Shown piece after piece: positions 9,010-18,241 of a stretch of 64,000 nt of DNA. The stretch's first letter is position 1, and the number at the start of each line of letters is the position of its first letter. Source of the DNA: Rhizobiaceae bacterium (lineage in GTDB: Bacteria > Pseudomonadota > Alphaproteobacteria > Rhizobiales > Rhizobiaceae); contig JAMLJB010000001.1 in NCBI GenBank assembly GCA_023953835.1, positions 3,259,501 through 3,323,500 of the forward strand. Direction: 5' to 3'. The translations under genes were made by a program, and so were the position numbers. The notes under the pieces are model-generated. The model searched no databases and was not told where the DNA came from. It saw nothing but the letters and a program-made list of their open reading frames with translations.

Positions 9010-10137
9010 TTACCGCTTTTGGGTGTATGCCGTCATGATCGTTCGGGCCATGCTGCCGAGGCTGAAGCGCTGCTTCAACTCCGCTTCGTCCGGCATCGCA
9101 TTTGCAAGCAGGTCCGGGTCGTTTGCGAACGCCACCAGACGTTGTGAAAGGCTGTCCGAGTCGGGGTCTACAAGGGCAGGGCAGTCCGCGCCCATGATTT
9201 CAGGAATACCGCCGACCTTCGTTGCGATGACCGGCCTGCCTGCGGCCAGCGCCTCCAGCACGATGTAGGGGAAGGATTCGGCGCGGGAGGGAATGACCAC
9301 AGTGCGCGCAAGCGCGAATGCGGCGCGCGCAGGCATTGCGGGACGAAACTCGATCTGGCCGCCGAGGCCCCGCGCCTCGACGAGCGCCTTGCAGGTAGCC
9401 TCCCACTCGCCGTCGCCGACAATCACGGCGGTGAGCTTTCGCTCGAGCGAGCGCTGCGCCGAGGCGATTGCCTCGATGAAGAGGTCGGGGCCTTTCAACT
9501 GGCGAAGCGTGCCGATGAAGAGGAGGTCGCTGGCTTCCCGTACGGGCTCGACGGGGATGAACTCCTCGTCACGCAAGCCATTATACGCGATGCAGCTTGC
9601 TGTTCTTACCGGACCGACCTTCCTGACATAGGCGGCGCGCTCATAGTCGCAGACAAAGAAAAGGCCGTCCGTCATGCGTTCGAGCCAGCGCTCGACCGCG
9701 AAGAAGGATTTGCCCTTGAGGGACCGCTCGTCAAAGTGGAGGCTGCCGCCATGCGGCGAGTAATATCGCCCGACCGGCTTCGACCGCCTCAGCGCGGTTC
9801 CAAACAGGCGCGCATAGAGGCCGCCTTTCGCGCCATGCCCGTGCAGCACATCCGGCGCTAGCGCCTTTAGCACCCGGTGCGTCCTCAAGGCGGCGCCGAG
9901 GTCGCCAAGGCCGATCTGCCGCTGCATCGGGATGCGGGTGACGCCAAGCGCCAGGCGAGGCTCGACTTCGGCGAAAAGCTTCGCCTCATAGTCGCCGCCG
10001 GTCGTGGAGTCGCACACGAACCCCACCGCATGGCCGCTGGCCGTCTGCTCCTCCGCAAGGTCGCGAACATGACGGAAAACGCCGCCGACCGGGGCCCGGA
10101 AGCAGTGAACGATGCGAAGCCGCGTTTCCGGCTGCAT
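9010..10137 (-). CDS. Glycosyltransferase family 4 protein
   Basis: GT-B fold glycosyltransferase of 375 residues. The N-terminal half has HCFRAPVGGVFRHVRDLAEE (acceptor-side GG loop) and the C-terminal half has the GT4 donor site (LLFIGTLRQLKGPDLFIEA, AVIVGDGEWE, PSRAESFPYIVLEALAAG, where the ExFxxxxLEAxA pattern binds nucleotide sugar). It likely adds a sugar to the lipid-linked exopolysaccharide unit at the cytoplasmic face. Its ATG shares one base with the stop of the upstream export lipoprotein gene, indicating translational coupling. Confidence 0.9.
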   Translation of the reverse strand: MQPETRLRIVHCFRAPVGGVFRHVRDLAEEQTASGHAVGFVCDSTTGGDYEAKLFAEVEPRLALGVTRIPMQRQIGLGDLGAALRTHRVLKALAPDVLHGHGAKGGLYARLFGTALRRSKPVGRYYSPHGGSLHFDERSLKGKSFFAVERWLERMTDGLFFVCDYERAAYVRKVGPVRTASCIAYNGLRDEEFIPVEPVREASDLLFIGTLRQLKGPDLFIEAIASAQRSLERKLTAVIVGDGEWEATCKALVEARGLGGQIEFRPAMPARAAFALARTVVIPSRAESFPYIVLEALAAGRPVIATKVGGIPEIMGADCPALVDPDSDSLSQRLVAFANDPDLLANAMPDEAELKQRFSLGSMARTIMTAYTQKR

Positions 10138-10703
10138 CAGAACAGGCGTTCGCGAACGTAGATCGTGTCGCCCGGAAGGAGGGGATCGCTGATCGGAACC
10201 CGCCCGGTCATCACCTTGCCGTTGATGTCGCGCGTCACATCCACATCGGCCTGGCTGGCACGCGAGGAGAAGCCGCCCGCCGTGGCGATTGCCTTTTGAA
10301 CCGTCAGCCCCGGAACATAGGCGTATTGCCCGGCAGCGCCGACTTCACCCATCACGAATATCGGGCGGTACTGGTCGACCTCGACTGAAACATCGGGGTC
10401 GCGCAGGTAGCCGTTGCGCAGCTTTTCGGCGAGAACCTTTTCAACCTGCTTGGTGGTCTGGCCGCGCGCCGGCACCGCACCGACGAGCGGGAAGGAGATA
10501 TAGCCGGACTGGTCCACCGCATAGCTGTTGGTCAGGCTCGCCTGCTCGAAAACGGTCACACGCACGCGGTCGCCCGCGCCTAGCACATAGGGCTTGTCCA
10601 GCGAGGCATGAAACGCCGACGGGGCTGGCCGATAGCCGGAGCAGCCTGCGGCGAACGCCGCGCCCAGCAGCAGGCAGGACAATGCGATATGCAACTTTCT
10701 CAA
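10137..10703 (-). CDS. Polysaccharide export outer-membrane lipoprotein (Wza/ExoF-like)
   Basis: Lipoprotein of 188 residues with a signal peptide ending in a lipobox (FAAGC, Cys21). A polysaccharide export sequence domain follows (YVLGAGDRVRVTVFEQASL through VPARGQTTKQVE), then a SLBB-like segment (FVMGEVGAAGQYAYVPG). It likely forms or gates the outer-membrane exit for the exopolysaccharide. The start is TTG at 10703, supported by AGGGG nine bases upstream. The protein is short compared with E. coli Wza, like the small rhizobial relatives. It is divergent from the Wzz-like gene, so the 190-bp gap should carry promoters for both sides. Confidence 0.88.
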   Translation of the reverse strand: MRKLHIALSCLLLGAAFAAGCSGYRPAPSAFHASLDKPYVLGAGDRVRVTVFEQASLTNSYAVDQSGYISFPLVGAVPARGQTTKQVEKVLAEKLRNGYLRDPDVSVEVDQYRPIFVMGEVGAAGQYAYVPGLTVQKAIATAGGFSSRASQADVDVTRDINGKVMTGRVPISDPLLPGDTIYVRERLF

Positions 10704-10893
10704 CGGAACGGACCCCTAGCAGCAGGTGCAGCGCCATGAGTCTTATCTAACTGTTAGGGTTAATGGTGCGTAAAAAAATCTTTCGCGATAAGCCCGAAGA
10801 GCGCGATTTCCTAACGGTTCTTTAATGGCGTGTTAACCCTCAACTTACCATGAATGTTCACCATACTTATGCCGAGTCTCGCGGGTGGGCGTA

Positions 10894-13023
10894 ATGCCAG
10901 GGTTTCAGAACAGCGCGGATAGTACCGATATCGATCTGGGCAGGCTCTTCGCCAGCATCGGACGGCATTGGCTTCGCATCCTGTTGGGGTCGCTGCTGTT
11001 CGCGGCGGCGGCGTTCCTGTTCGTGTGGACCGCAACGCCTCAATATCGGGCGGAAACACGGCTGCTCATCGAATCGCGTGAGTCCGTCTTTACGCGACCG
11101 GAGGCTTCCGGGTCGAACGAGCAGCCATTGCTCGACGAGGAGGGTGTTACAAGCCAGGTCGAGGTGATCCTTTCGACCGACAATTTGCGGCGCGTCGCTG
11201 AAAAGCTCGATCTTGCTTCGGAACCGGAGTTCGGCGCGGACGATCCGAACAGGCTGACGCAGCTTCTCGTTCTGGCCGGGTTGGTGAGTGATCCCGCGCA
11301 GATGCCCGTCGATGAACGGGTCATGCGGAAGCTGCGTGAGAATTTGAGCGTCTACCGCGTTGAAAAATCACGCGTAATCGTCATCGAGTTCACCTCGAAC
11401 ACCCCCCGGCTGGCCGCCGCGGTGCCGAATGCGTTGGCGGACGAATTCGTCGCTGGTAGCCAGGCGGTAAAGCGCGATTCGAATGTGAGCGCGACCGATT
11501 GGCTGGCGCCGGAAATCGCGGACCTGACGCAGCGGGTCAAGGAAGCGGAAGCAAAGGTTGCAGAATATCGCGCACGGCACGGATTGATCGTCGGGGAGAA
11601 CAACACCGTGCTTTCGACGCAGCAGCTTTCGGAACTGTCGAGTGAATTGTCGCGGGTGCGCGCCAATCGCGCGACTGCGGAGGCAAATCTTGACAGCGTG
11701 CGCAAGGCGCTGGACAGCGGATCGACATTGGATGCACTGCCGGAAGTGGTGGCCTCGCCGCTGATCCAGAGCCTGCGCGAGCGGCTGGCGCAGACGCGCG
11801 CCCAGATTGCCGATCTTTCAATCACGCTGCTGCCGAATCATCCGCGCATCCGGGCGCTTAACGCGCAATTGGCCAATCTGGAACGCCAGATCCGCGCTGA
11901 GGCGGGAAATGTGCTGAAGGGATTGACCAACACGGTCGAGACGGAGCGCGCGCGCGAGCAGCAATTGGTGGCCGATCTAAATCGCCTGAAGGCCGAGTCG
12001 GGACGGGCGGGCGAGCAGGAAGTGGACCTGCGTGCGCTGGAACGGGAGGCGGCGGCGCAGCGCGACCTGCTTCAATCCTATATGACGCGCTATCGAGAAG
12101 CCTCCTCCCGGCAGGATCGCAACTATGTGCCTGCGGATGCGCGCATCTTTTCGCGGGCGACCGAGCCTGCCGAACCCTACTATCCGCGCAAGCTGCCGAT
12201 TATCGGCGCGGCGTTCGGGGCAGGGTTGCTGGTCATGTCCATCCTGACGCTTCTGGGTGAATTGTTTTCGGGCAGGGCAATGGTTCCGGCCGGCGGCGCG
12301 CGGCTTGAGCCTGTGAATGAAATTGAGACGCTGGAAGCGGCGAAGCCCGCCGCGCCGCTTGTTCTGCCGGTTGCGCAGGAAAAGCTTGTGCCACCGACGC
12401 CCGTTCTCGCTGACAAGTCGAAAGACCGTGAGATGGGGATTGCGGGCGTGGCTCGCCATCTCATCGAGCGCGGCTCGGGCAGGGCGCTTTTCATTTCACC
12501 TGAGGGCGATGAAGCTGCTGCTTCTTCGGTGATGGTGGCGCGCGAGATCGCGGACGCCGGGCTTCGGGTGCTGCTGATCGATCTGACGACGAACAGCGTC
12601 GCCGGAAAGCCGATGCTCGACGGTCGCCCCTTGCCGGGGATAACCGACCTGCTGGCGGGCGCGGCGCAATTCACCGATGTGATCCATGTCGATCTTTATT
12701 CCGACGCCCATGTCATTCCGTCGGGCACGTCGGAGCCGGAGCGCGCCATGCAGGGAATAGACCGGCTGCCGATGGTGCTGGATGCGCTCGATACGGCCTA
12801 TTCAATCGTGATTGTCGAATGCGGTCCGGTGCGCGCGGAATCGATCCGCAGGCTGGCGGGCGCAGGCTGCGAACTGTTCGTAAGCGCGATCGACGTGCAC
12901 GACAGTGCGGTGACCAGTGCGACCGAAGCTCTTGAGGTGCAGGGCTACAGGGATGTGACGCTGGTCACGCCGGTCGGGCACATTGCGCCGCCGCCACCCA
13001 TGCCGGGCCTCGACGCCGCGTAG
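10894..13023 (+). CDS. Wzz/ExoP-like polysaccharide co-polymerase with degenerate kinase domain
   Basis: Inner-membrane chain-length regulator of about 709 residues. Membrane segment 1 is near residues 31-48, a long periplasmic coiled-coil region follows, and segment 2 is near 433-455 after the PYYPRKLP motif typical of Wzz. The C-terminal domain (from about residue 520) aligns in layout with BY-kinases, but the Walker A position reads SPEGDEAAAS with no GK[ST] and the Walker A' position reads VLLIDLTTNS. No C-terminal tyrosine cluster is present. Kinase activity is therefore doubtful. The start could be GTG at 10885; the ATG at 10894 with GGGTGGG just upstream is preferred. Confidence 0.88.
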   Translation: MPGFQNSADSTDIDLGRLFASIGRHWLRILLGSLLFAAAAFLFVWTATPQYRAETRLLIESRESVFTRPEASGSNEQPLLDEEGVTSQVEVILSTDNLRRVAEKLDLASEPEFGADDPNRLTQLLVLAGLVSDPAQMPVDERVMRKLRENLSVYRVEKSRVIVIEFTSNTPRLAAAVPNALADEFVAGSQAVKRDSNVSATDWLAPEIADLTQRVKEAEAKVAEYRARHGLIVGENNTVLSTQQLSELSSELSRVRANRATAEANLDSVRKALDSGSTLDALPEVVASPLIQSLRERLAQTRAQIADLSITLLPNHPRIRALNAQLANLERQIRAEAGNVLKGLTNTVETERAREQQLVADLNRLKAESGRAGEQEVDLRALEREAAAQRDLLQSYMTRYREASSRQDRNYVPADARIFSRATEPAEPYYPRKLPIIGAAFGAGLLVMSILTLLGELFSGRAMVPAGGARLEPVNEIETLEAAKPAAPLVLPVAQEKLVPPTPVLADKSKDREMGIAGVARHLIERGSGRALFISPEGDEAAASSVMVAREIADAGLRVLLIDLTTNSVAGKPMLDGRPLPGITDLLAGAAQFTDVIHVDLYSDAHVIPSGTSEPERAMQGIDRLPMVLDALDTAYSIVIVECGPVRAESIRRLAGAGCELFVSAIDVHDSAVTSATEALEVQGYRDVTLVTPVGHIAPPPPMPGLDAA

Positions 13024-13035
13024 CGGGCAAAACAA

Positions 13036-14241
13036 TCAGGCCTGTTGAACCTCGGTGCCCCGTATCATGCGGCGCAACCGCTTGGCCTGCTCCCAGACCT
13101 GGGGCTGTGATTTCAGCCAACGCTTTGCCGAAGAGCCCGCGCGCAATCCGGCGGCGGCGACACGGCCCTTGAGCGTCAGCGGCACAGTTACGTCGAAATG
13201 CTCGATTTCGATGTCGCACCACTGCCGCTTGTACGGTTCGTCCCCGACGCTGAAATCATACAGGCGATATCCGTCCATCGCGGCTTTGCGGATGATTTCG
13301 AAGAACAGGTAGGAGCCGGGGCTGTAGGAGCTGAGTTCGTCATTCGCAAAGGAGCAGAACTCACAGACCAGCCGCTCGCCGTCATGGCTGTGCCCCGAGA
13401 CGGCACGCAATTTGCCGCCAATCTCCAGCCCTTCCAGGGTGAACAGCCGAACCTGGCCATTCAATGCATCGGCGAAGAGGTTGCGGAAGGCAGCGCGAAC
13501 ATGATGCGGGGCGAATGGATCGTCGATGCCCTGCGCGGCGAAGCGCTGCGCCTTCATGTCCAGAAATTCCGACCAAAGCCGGTCGATCTCGACGGGTGTT
13601 GTGGCGGTTATCATCCGGATCTCACCGGCCTCGCTGAATTTCTTGATCTGGCGACGGTACTTCTTGTACCTGCTGCTTCCGCCCGTTCGGGCAATGAGGC
13701 CGTCGAAGCCGCCCGTCAAATCGGCAGCAAGCGCGATGTTGGCGCTTTGCCGGTGCGGCATCGTGACAAGCGGATTGGGCTTGCCGGCACGCGACCGGCT
13801 CATGCGATCCAGACTGACAAGGTCGATGTCCGGGCGCTCGGCGGCGATGGCCTTGAAAAGCACGTCCAGCAATTCAGGCTCGATGCGGTCGATTGAACCG
13901 TAGGAGCAAAGCGGAAAGTTGCCGTTTGCGTGGCGATGGCCTGCAAAACGGGCGACAGTGAGGGAGCCTGTGCGAACGACTTCAAGCGCAAGTCCGAGCA
14001 GGCAGGCGCCGTCGGTCGAATGGATGCGGGCCACCAGAATGTCCGCGCCTGCATTCGCCCATGCCTGAACCCATTCGGGGCTTTGCGCCGGCGCGAAAAT
14101 CGCCTGCATGCTCGCCCGCTCATAGGCCGCGAGGTCGTCGTCGATCCTGAATTCCCAGCGCGAGCCCGCCAGTTTATGCGTGTGACGCCGCATAATCCTG
14201 GGCTGGCTCAGTGCGTCTTCTCGAAAAGCAATATCCGCCAT
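13036..14241 (-). CDS. GNAT/FemAB-like acetyltransferase (CelD/BcsL family)
   Basis: 401-residue protein with the C-terminal acetyltransferase_6-type domain found in CelD/BcsL proteins of polysaccharide loci (KYRRQIKKFSEAG, SYSPGSYLFFEIIRKAAMDGYRLYDFSVGDEPYKRQW). It probably acylates a sugar or another component of the exopolysaccharide pathway; the substrate is unknown. It converges on the Wzz-like gene with 12 bp between the two stops. Start ATG at 14241 (MADIAFRED). Confidence 0.8.
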   Translation of the reverse strand: MADIAFREDALSQPRIMRRHTHKLAGSRWEFRIDDDLAAYERASMQAIFAPAQSPEWVQAWANAGADILVARIHSTDGACLLGLALEVVRTGSLTVARFAGHRHANGNFPLCSYGSIDRIEPELLDVLFKAIAAERPDIDLVSLDRMSRSRAGKPNPLVTMPHRQSANIALAADLTGGFDGLIARTGGSSRYKKYRRQIKKFSEAGEIRMITATTPVEIDRLWSEFLDMKAQRFAAQGIDDPFAPHHVRAAFRNLFADALNGQVRLFTLEGLEIGGKLRAVSGHSHDGERLVCEFCSFANDELSSYSPGSYLFFEIIRKAAMDGYRLYDFSVGDEPYKRQWCDIEIEHFDVTVPLTLKGRVAAAGLRAGSSAKRWLKSQPQVWEQAKRLRRMIRGTEVQQA

Positions 14242-14358
14242 TGCATCATAGTCCGCCGTGCCCCGCCCGTCCTGTGGTGCGGCGCAAACCTATTCCTGAA
14301 ATAATTCCCGAGGGTTTCAGTGAACGTTAAAATGCAAAAAAACCGGCTGGAGGGAATT

Positions 14359-14568
14359 TTATCCCTTCGGCGAAATCATCATCCATTTGATGAGCAGCAT
14401 AGCCGGTAATATCCACAAAAGGCCCGACACGAGGAAAAAAAGGAAGTGCACAATCGGCCCTGAATCGCCGAGGCGCGCGACGGCAATGGCTGTTGCGAGC
14501 AGCGAATAGACAACAACCAGCGCGACAAGCAGCACGGTTCCGATCAGCTTTTTCAGGCGAATGGGCAT
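14359..14568 (-). CDS. DUF2842 family small membrane protein
   Basis: Short protein of 69 residues with two predicted membrane segments ([20 protein letters not shown] and [20 protein letters not shown]). It matches by eye the alphaproteobacterial DUF2842 family, which has no known function and often sits beside heme A synthase genes, as here. The ATG at 14568 ([10 protein letters not shown]) gives the family's usual N-terminus; an upstream ATG at 14604 would add 12 residues. Confidence 0.75.
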   Translation of the reverse strand: MPIRLKKLIGTVLLVALVVVYSLLATAIAVARLGDSGPIVHFLFFLVSGLLWILPAMLLIKWMMISPKG

Positions 14569-14679
14569 GGCAAACCGGATAGCCTTTCCGAAGGGTCGCT
14601 GCAACAGCGACGCGACCGCATGTCGCGCGTCGCCGCTCGCCCTTGCAACGCATGGCGCGATGGTTCACCAACACAGCCC

Positions 14680-15771
14680 ATGAGCACAACCGCCGTCCTT
14701 TCGCCCAGCAAACAGGCCACTGACACAATACAACGCAACCGAGCCTTGCTGCGCATCTGGCTCTATGTTGTCCTGCTGGCGCTGTTCGCACTGGTCCTCG
14801 TCGGAGGTGCGACGCGGCTGACGGATTCGGGGCTTTCCATTACCGAGTGGAAGCCGATCCATGGCGTCATTCCGCCGCTGAACGACGCGGAATGGCAGGA
14901 GGAATTTGCAAAATACCAGCAGATTCCGGAGTATCAGCAGATCAACAAAGGCATGGATCTTGCTGCTTTCAAACAGATTTTCTGGTGGGAGTGGGCGCAC
15001 AGGCTTCTTGCGCGCAGCGTTGGAGTCATTTTTGGCGTGCCCTTGCTCTTGTTCTGGCTCGCGGGCCGGGTGGAACGCCAGTTGATGCCGAAGCTGCTCG
15101 GGATTCTTGCGCTTGGCGCGTTTCAGGGCGCGGTCGGCTGGTGGATGGTCGCGTCCGGGCTGGTGGAGCGTACGGATGTAAGCCAGTACAGGCTGGCCAC
15201 TCACCTCACCATTGCCGCCGTGATCTTTGCCTCAACAATGGTGGTTGCAAGGGGCCTGCTGCCGTCGCAAGGCAAGGCCGCAAGCCGTTACATCCAGAAT
15301 TTCGCGGGCATCCTGATGGTCGCGGTGCTCGTGCAGATTTATCTCGGCGGGCTGGTCGCGGGGCTCGATGCCGGATTGAGCTACAACACCTGGCCGTTGA
15401 TGGATGGCCGTGTCGTGCCGGGAGATATGTTCGTCCTTGAACCGGCATGGCGAAATTTCTTCGAGAACCCGAAACTGGTGCAGTTCGTGCACCGCCTCGG
15501 CGCCTATACCGTTTTCGCTCTCGCTCTCTGGCACATGATTGCGGTGCGAAAGCGGGAGCCGGGAACGCCGCACGCGCGGCGCGCGCTGATCCTGTTTCAC
15601 CTCGTGCTTTTGCAGGCAATCGTCGGGATCGTGACGCTCCTGACGCAGGTGCATCTGCACGTCGCCCTGACACATCAGGCGCTGGCTCTGATCGTGCTGG
15701 GCTATGCCGCCGCGCACTGGCGCGCGACGAAGGGCAGCTATCCGCTGCCGCGCCTAGTGGCTGCGTCCTAG
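14680..15771 (+). CDS. ctaA: Heme A synthase (COX15/CtaA)
   Basis: Converts heme O to heme A for aa3-type cytochrome oxidase. The 363-residue polytopic protein has about eight membrane segments and the conserved histidines in [24 protein letters not shown] and [10 protein letters not shown]. The motif [19 protein letters not shown] is the COX15 signature. ATG at 14680 ([10 protein letters not shown]) is chosen; an in-frame ATG at 14620 would add 20 residues unlike the family. Its last 18 bp overlap the end of convergent argC. Confidence 0.94.
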   Translation: MSTTAVLSPSKQATDTIQRNRALLRIWLYVVLLALFALVLVGGATRLTDSGLSITEWKPIHGVIPPLNDAEWQEEFAKYQQIPEYQQINKGMDLAAFKQIFWWEWAHRLLARSVGVIFGVPLLLFWLAGRVERQLMPKLLGILALGAFQGAVGWWMVASGLVERTDVSQYRLATHLTIAAVIFASTMVVARGLLPSQGKAASRYIQNFAGILMVAVLVQIYLGGLVAGLDAGLSYNTWPLMDGRVVPGDMFVLEPAWRNFFENPKLVQFVHRLGAYTVFALALWHMIAVRKREPGTPHARRALILFHLVLLQAIVGIVTLLTQVHLHVALTHQALALIVLGYAAAHWRATKGSYPLPRLVAAS

Positions 15772-16692
15772 CATAAGGTCCATGTTCTGGACGGCTGCGC
15801 CTGACGCGCCCTTGCCGAGATTGTCCAAAAGGGCAATCAGGTTTGCCTGCCCATTCCCCTCAGTGCCGAACACAAAGAGCTTCATGCGGTCCGTATCCGC
15901 GAGTTCCGTCGGGTCGAGCCGCGTGATTTTCGCGCTTTCGGCCAGCGATACGACCTCGACAATCGATTGCCCCGCATAGTGCCGCTCAAGCGCAGCGTGC
16001 AGGTCGGCAAGGGAAGGCGTGCCGTTCAAATCGCCTAGATAGAGCGGAAGCTGCACGATCATGCCCTGCGGAAAGCGGCCCACCGAGGGTGAAAAGATCG
16101 GGCGGCGGTCAAGCAGGCCATGCGTCTTCATCTCCGCGACATGCTTGTGCGTGAGCGGCAGCCCGTAAACGAAATAGGGCGCGGCGATGTGATCCGGGTT
16201 CGCCGGATCTTCCATCTGCGCGATCATCTGCTTGCCCCCTCCGGTGTAGCCGGAGACGGCGTTGATCGTGACCGGATAGTCGGCGGGCAGGATCCCGGCA
16301 GTCACCAGCGGGCGGACCAGGGAGATCGCGCCGGTCGGATAGCATCCGGGGTTGGCTACCAGCCGTGCGCCCGCTATGCGGTCGCGCTGAGCGGTCTCCA
16401 TCTCGGCAAAGCCATATGTCCAGTCCGGGTGGACCCGATGGGCCGTGGAGGTGTCGATGATGCGGGTGGAGTTCCTGCCTTCCAGCATGGCGACGGCCTC
16501 GCGGGACGCGTCGTCGGGCAGGCAGAGGATGGCGATATCGGCCTCCGAAAGCATCGCCGCGCGAACGTCGAGGTTGCGGCGCTCCGCCTCCGGGATCGAC
16601 AGAAGCGCAAGATCATCGCGGCGCGCCAGCCTCGAACGGATCTGCAATCCGGTCGTGCCGTGTTCGCCGTCGATAAAGACCTTAGGTTTCAT
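15754..16692 (-). CDS. argC: N-acetyl-gamma-glutamyl-phosphate reductase
   Basis: Third step of arginine biosynthesis, reducing N-acetylglutamyl phosphate to the semialdehyde with NADPH. The 312-residue protein is of the short type. It shows the nucleotide-binding start [15 protein letters not shown] and the active-site cysteine in [18 protein letters not shown] at 16692 has AGGAG upstream. It lies 27 bp downstream of the agmatinase gene in the same direction, a pairing common in rhizobia. Confidence 0.95.
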   Translation of the reverse strand: MKPKVFIDGEHGTTGLQIRSRLARRDDLALLSIPEAERRNLDVRAAMLSEADIAILCLPDDASREAVAMLEGRNSTRIIDTSTAHRVHPDWTYGFAEMETAQRDRIAGARLVANPGCYPTGAISLVRPLVTAGILPADYPVTINAVSGYTGGGKQMIAQMEDPANPDHIAAPYFVYGLPLTHKHVAEMKTHGLLDRRPIFSPSVGRFPQGMIVQLPLYLGDLNGTPSLADLHAALERHYAGQSIVEVVSLAESAKITRLDPTELADTDRMKLFVFGTEGNGQANLIALLDNLGKGASGAAVQNMDLMLGRSH

Positions 16693-16719
16693 GTCGATTT
16701 CACTCCTGAAGGCCGGCAC

Positions 16720-17715
16720 TCATATGCCGCCTGCCTCGTGCAGTCCAGCGCCATTGCCGCCATCGTCGAAACGCGCGCGCCGCTCCGCCAGCAAGCCGAG
16801 ATAATGCATGGCGACGGACGAAGCCGCGATTGCCGTAATATCGGCATGGTCATAGGCCGGTGCAACCTCGACCACGTCCGCGCCGACAATGTCGAGATGG
16901 GTGAGCTGGCGCAAGACCGACAGGATCTTGGCGGAGGAGGGCCCCCCCGCGACCGGAGTGCCCGTTCCCGGCGCAAAGGCGGGGTCAAGGCAGTCGATGT
17001 CAAAAGTGACGTAGCACTTGCGCCCCCCCGTGCGGTCGGCAATCGCGTAGGCGATGTCCGCCGCCCGCATCTCTTCGACCTCGTTGCCGTAGATGATCTT
17101 GATGCCGCAGTCCTCAGGCGCATGGGTGCGAATGCCGATCTGGATGGAACGGTCGGGGTCCACGACGCCTTCGCGGACCGCGCGCGCGACGAAACTGCCG
17201 TGGTCGATCCGCTTGCCGTCGTCGAACCAGGTGTCCTGATGCGCGTCGAATTGCACGAGGGCGAGCGGTCCGTAGATTGCCGCATGCGCCTTGAGAATGG
17301 GCCAGGTTACGAAATGGTCGCCGCCCAGCGTCAGCAGGAACGCGCCGCTTTTCAGGATCCTGCTCGCCTCGCGTTCGATGATTGCCGGAGACTTCTGGTG
17401 GTTGCCATTGTCGAGCAGGCAATCGCCGTAGTCGACCACGGCCATCCTTTCGAAAAGGTCGCGATGGAACGGATACTGCGGATCATTGTCGAAAATCGCC
17501 GAGGCGCGGCGGATCGCCTGAGGCCCGAAGCGCGCGCCGGGGCGATTGGTCACGGCTGCATCGAACGGGACACCCCAAACGACAACGTCTGCTCCCTTGA
17601 GGTTCTTCGTGTATTTCCGGCGCATGAAGGAAAGAATGCCCGCATAGGTCGGGTCCGAAGCGGCGCCTGTCAGGCTGCGCGCGGTCAAGGCATTGTCGAT
17701 CGACGATGACGGCAT
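16720..17715 (-). CDS. speB: Agmatinase
   Basis: Ureohydrolase that converts agmatine to putrescine and urea. The 331-residue protein keeps the binuclear manganese ligands: GGDHF, DAHQD and FDIDCLDPAFAPGTGTP. It is about 25 residues longer than E. coli SpeB, with the extra part at the N-terminus. It is the first gene of a likely speB-argC operon. Specificity for agmatine rather than another guanidino compound is inferred from the family. Confidence 0.9.
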   Translation of the reverse strand: MPSSSIDNALTARSLTGAASDPTYAGILSFMRRKYTKNLKGADVVVWGVPFDAAVTNRPGARFGPQAIRRASAIFDNDPQYPFHRDLFERMAVVDYGDCLLDNGNHQKSPAIIEREASRILKSGAFLLTLGGDHFVTWPILKAHAAIYGPLALVQFDAHQDTWFDDGKRIDHGSFVARAVREGVVDPDRSIQIGIRTHAPEDCGIKIIYGNEVEEMRAADIAYAIADRTGGRKCYVTFDIDCLDPAFAPGTGTPVAGGPSSAKILSVLRQLTHLDIVGADVVEVAPAYDHADITAIAASSVAMHYLGLLAERRARFDDGGNGAGLHEAGGI

Positions 17716-17806
17716 GTGGTGTCCCTCGGTGAATCGAGGCGCTTTTATTGGCTATTCTTTTCAGGAATGCGACCCTTAATTGGGATTCGGTGAGGCGAGG
17801 GCGAAG

Positions 17807-18241
17807 ATGAGCATCGGCGACGGACGGACGAAACGCAGCGAATACAGGACGTTTCGGACCATAACCACACGTTGGATGGACAACGACGTCTACGGCCATA
17901 TGAACAATGTCGTTCACTATTCCCTGTTCGATACGGCCATAAATGGCTGGCTCGTCGAGCAGGGCGTGCTCGATCTGGCGCAAAGCGACCATATCGGACT
18001 GGTCGTTGAAACCGGCTGCCGCTATTTCGCGGAAATGGCGTTTCCCGATGTCGTTGCGGCGGGAATCCGCGTCGGGCGGATCGGCACCAGTTCAGTGCGC
18101 TATGAGGTGGGGTTGTTTCGCAACGACGAGGAGGACGCCGCCGCCCAAGGGTTCTTCGTGCACGTTTATGTGGATCGAACCACGCGCAGGCCGAAACCCA
18201 TTTCCGACAGGTTCAGGCAAGCGCTGGAAACGATGGGCTAG
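17807..18241 (+). CDS. 4HBT-family acyl-CoA thioesterase
   Basis: 144-residue single hotdog-domain thioesterase. The active-site segment TRWMDNDVYGHMNNVVHYS near residue 25 is the 4HBT pattern, with its catalytic aspartate followed by HMNN. ATG at 17807 is preceded by GAGG and AGGG. A TTG at 17780 would add nine residues and is less likely. The acyl-CoA substrate is unknown. Its TAG stop overlaps the TAG stop of the convergent helicase gene on a shared CTAG. Confidence 0.87.
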   Translation: MSIGDGRTKRSEYRTFRTITTRWMDNDVYGHMNNVVHYSLFDTAINGWLVEQGVLDLAQSDHIGLVVETGCRYFAEMAFPDVVAAGIRVGRIGTSSVRYEVGLFRNDEEDAAAQGFFVHVYVDRTTRRPKPISDRFRQALETMG

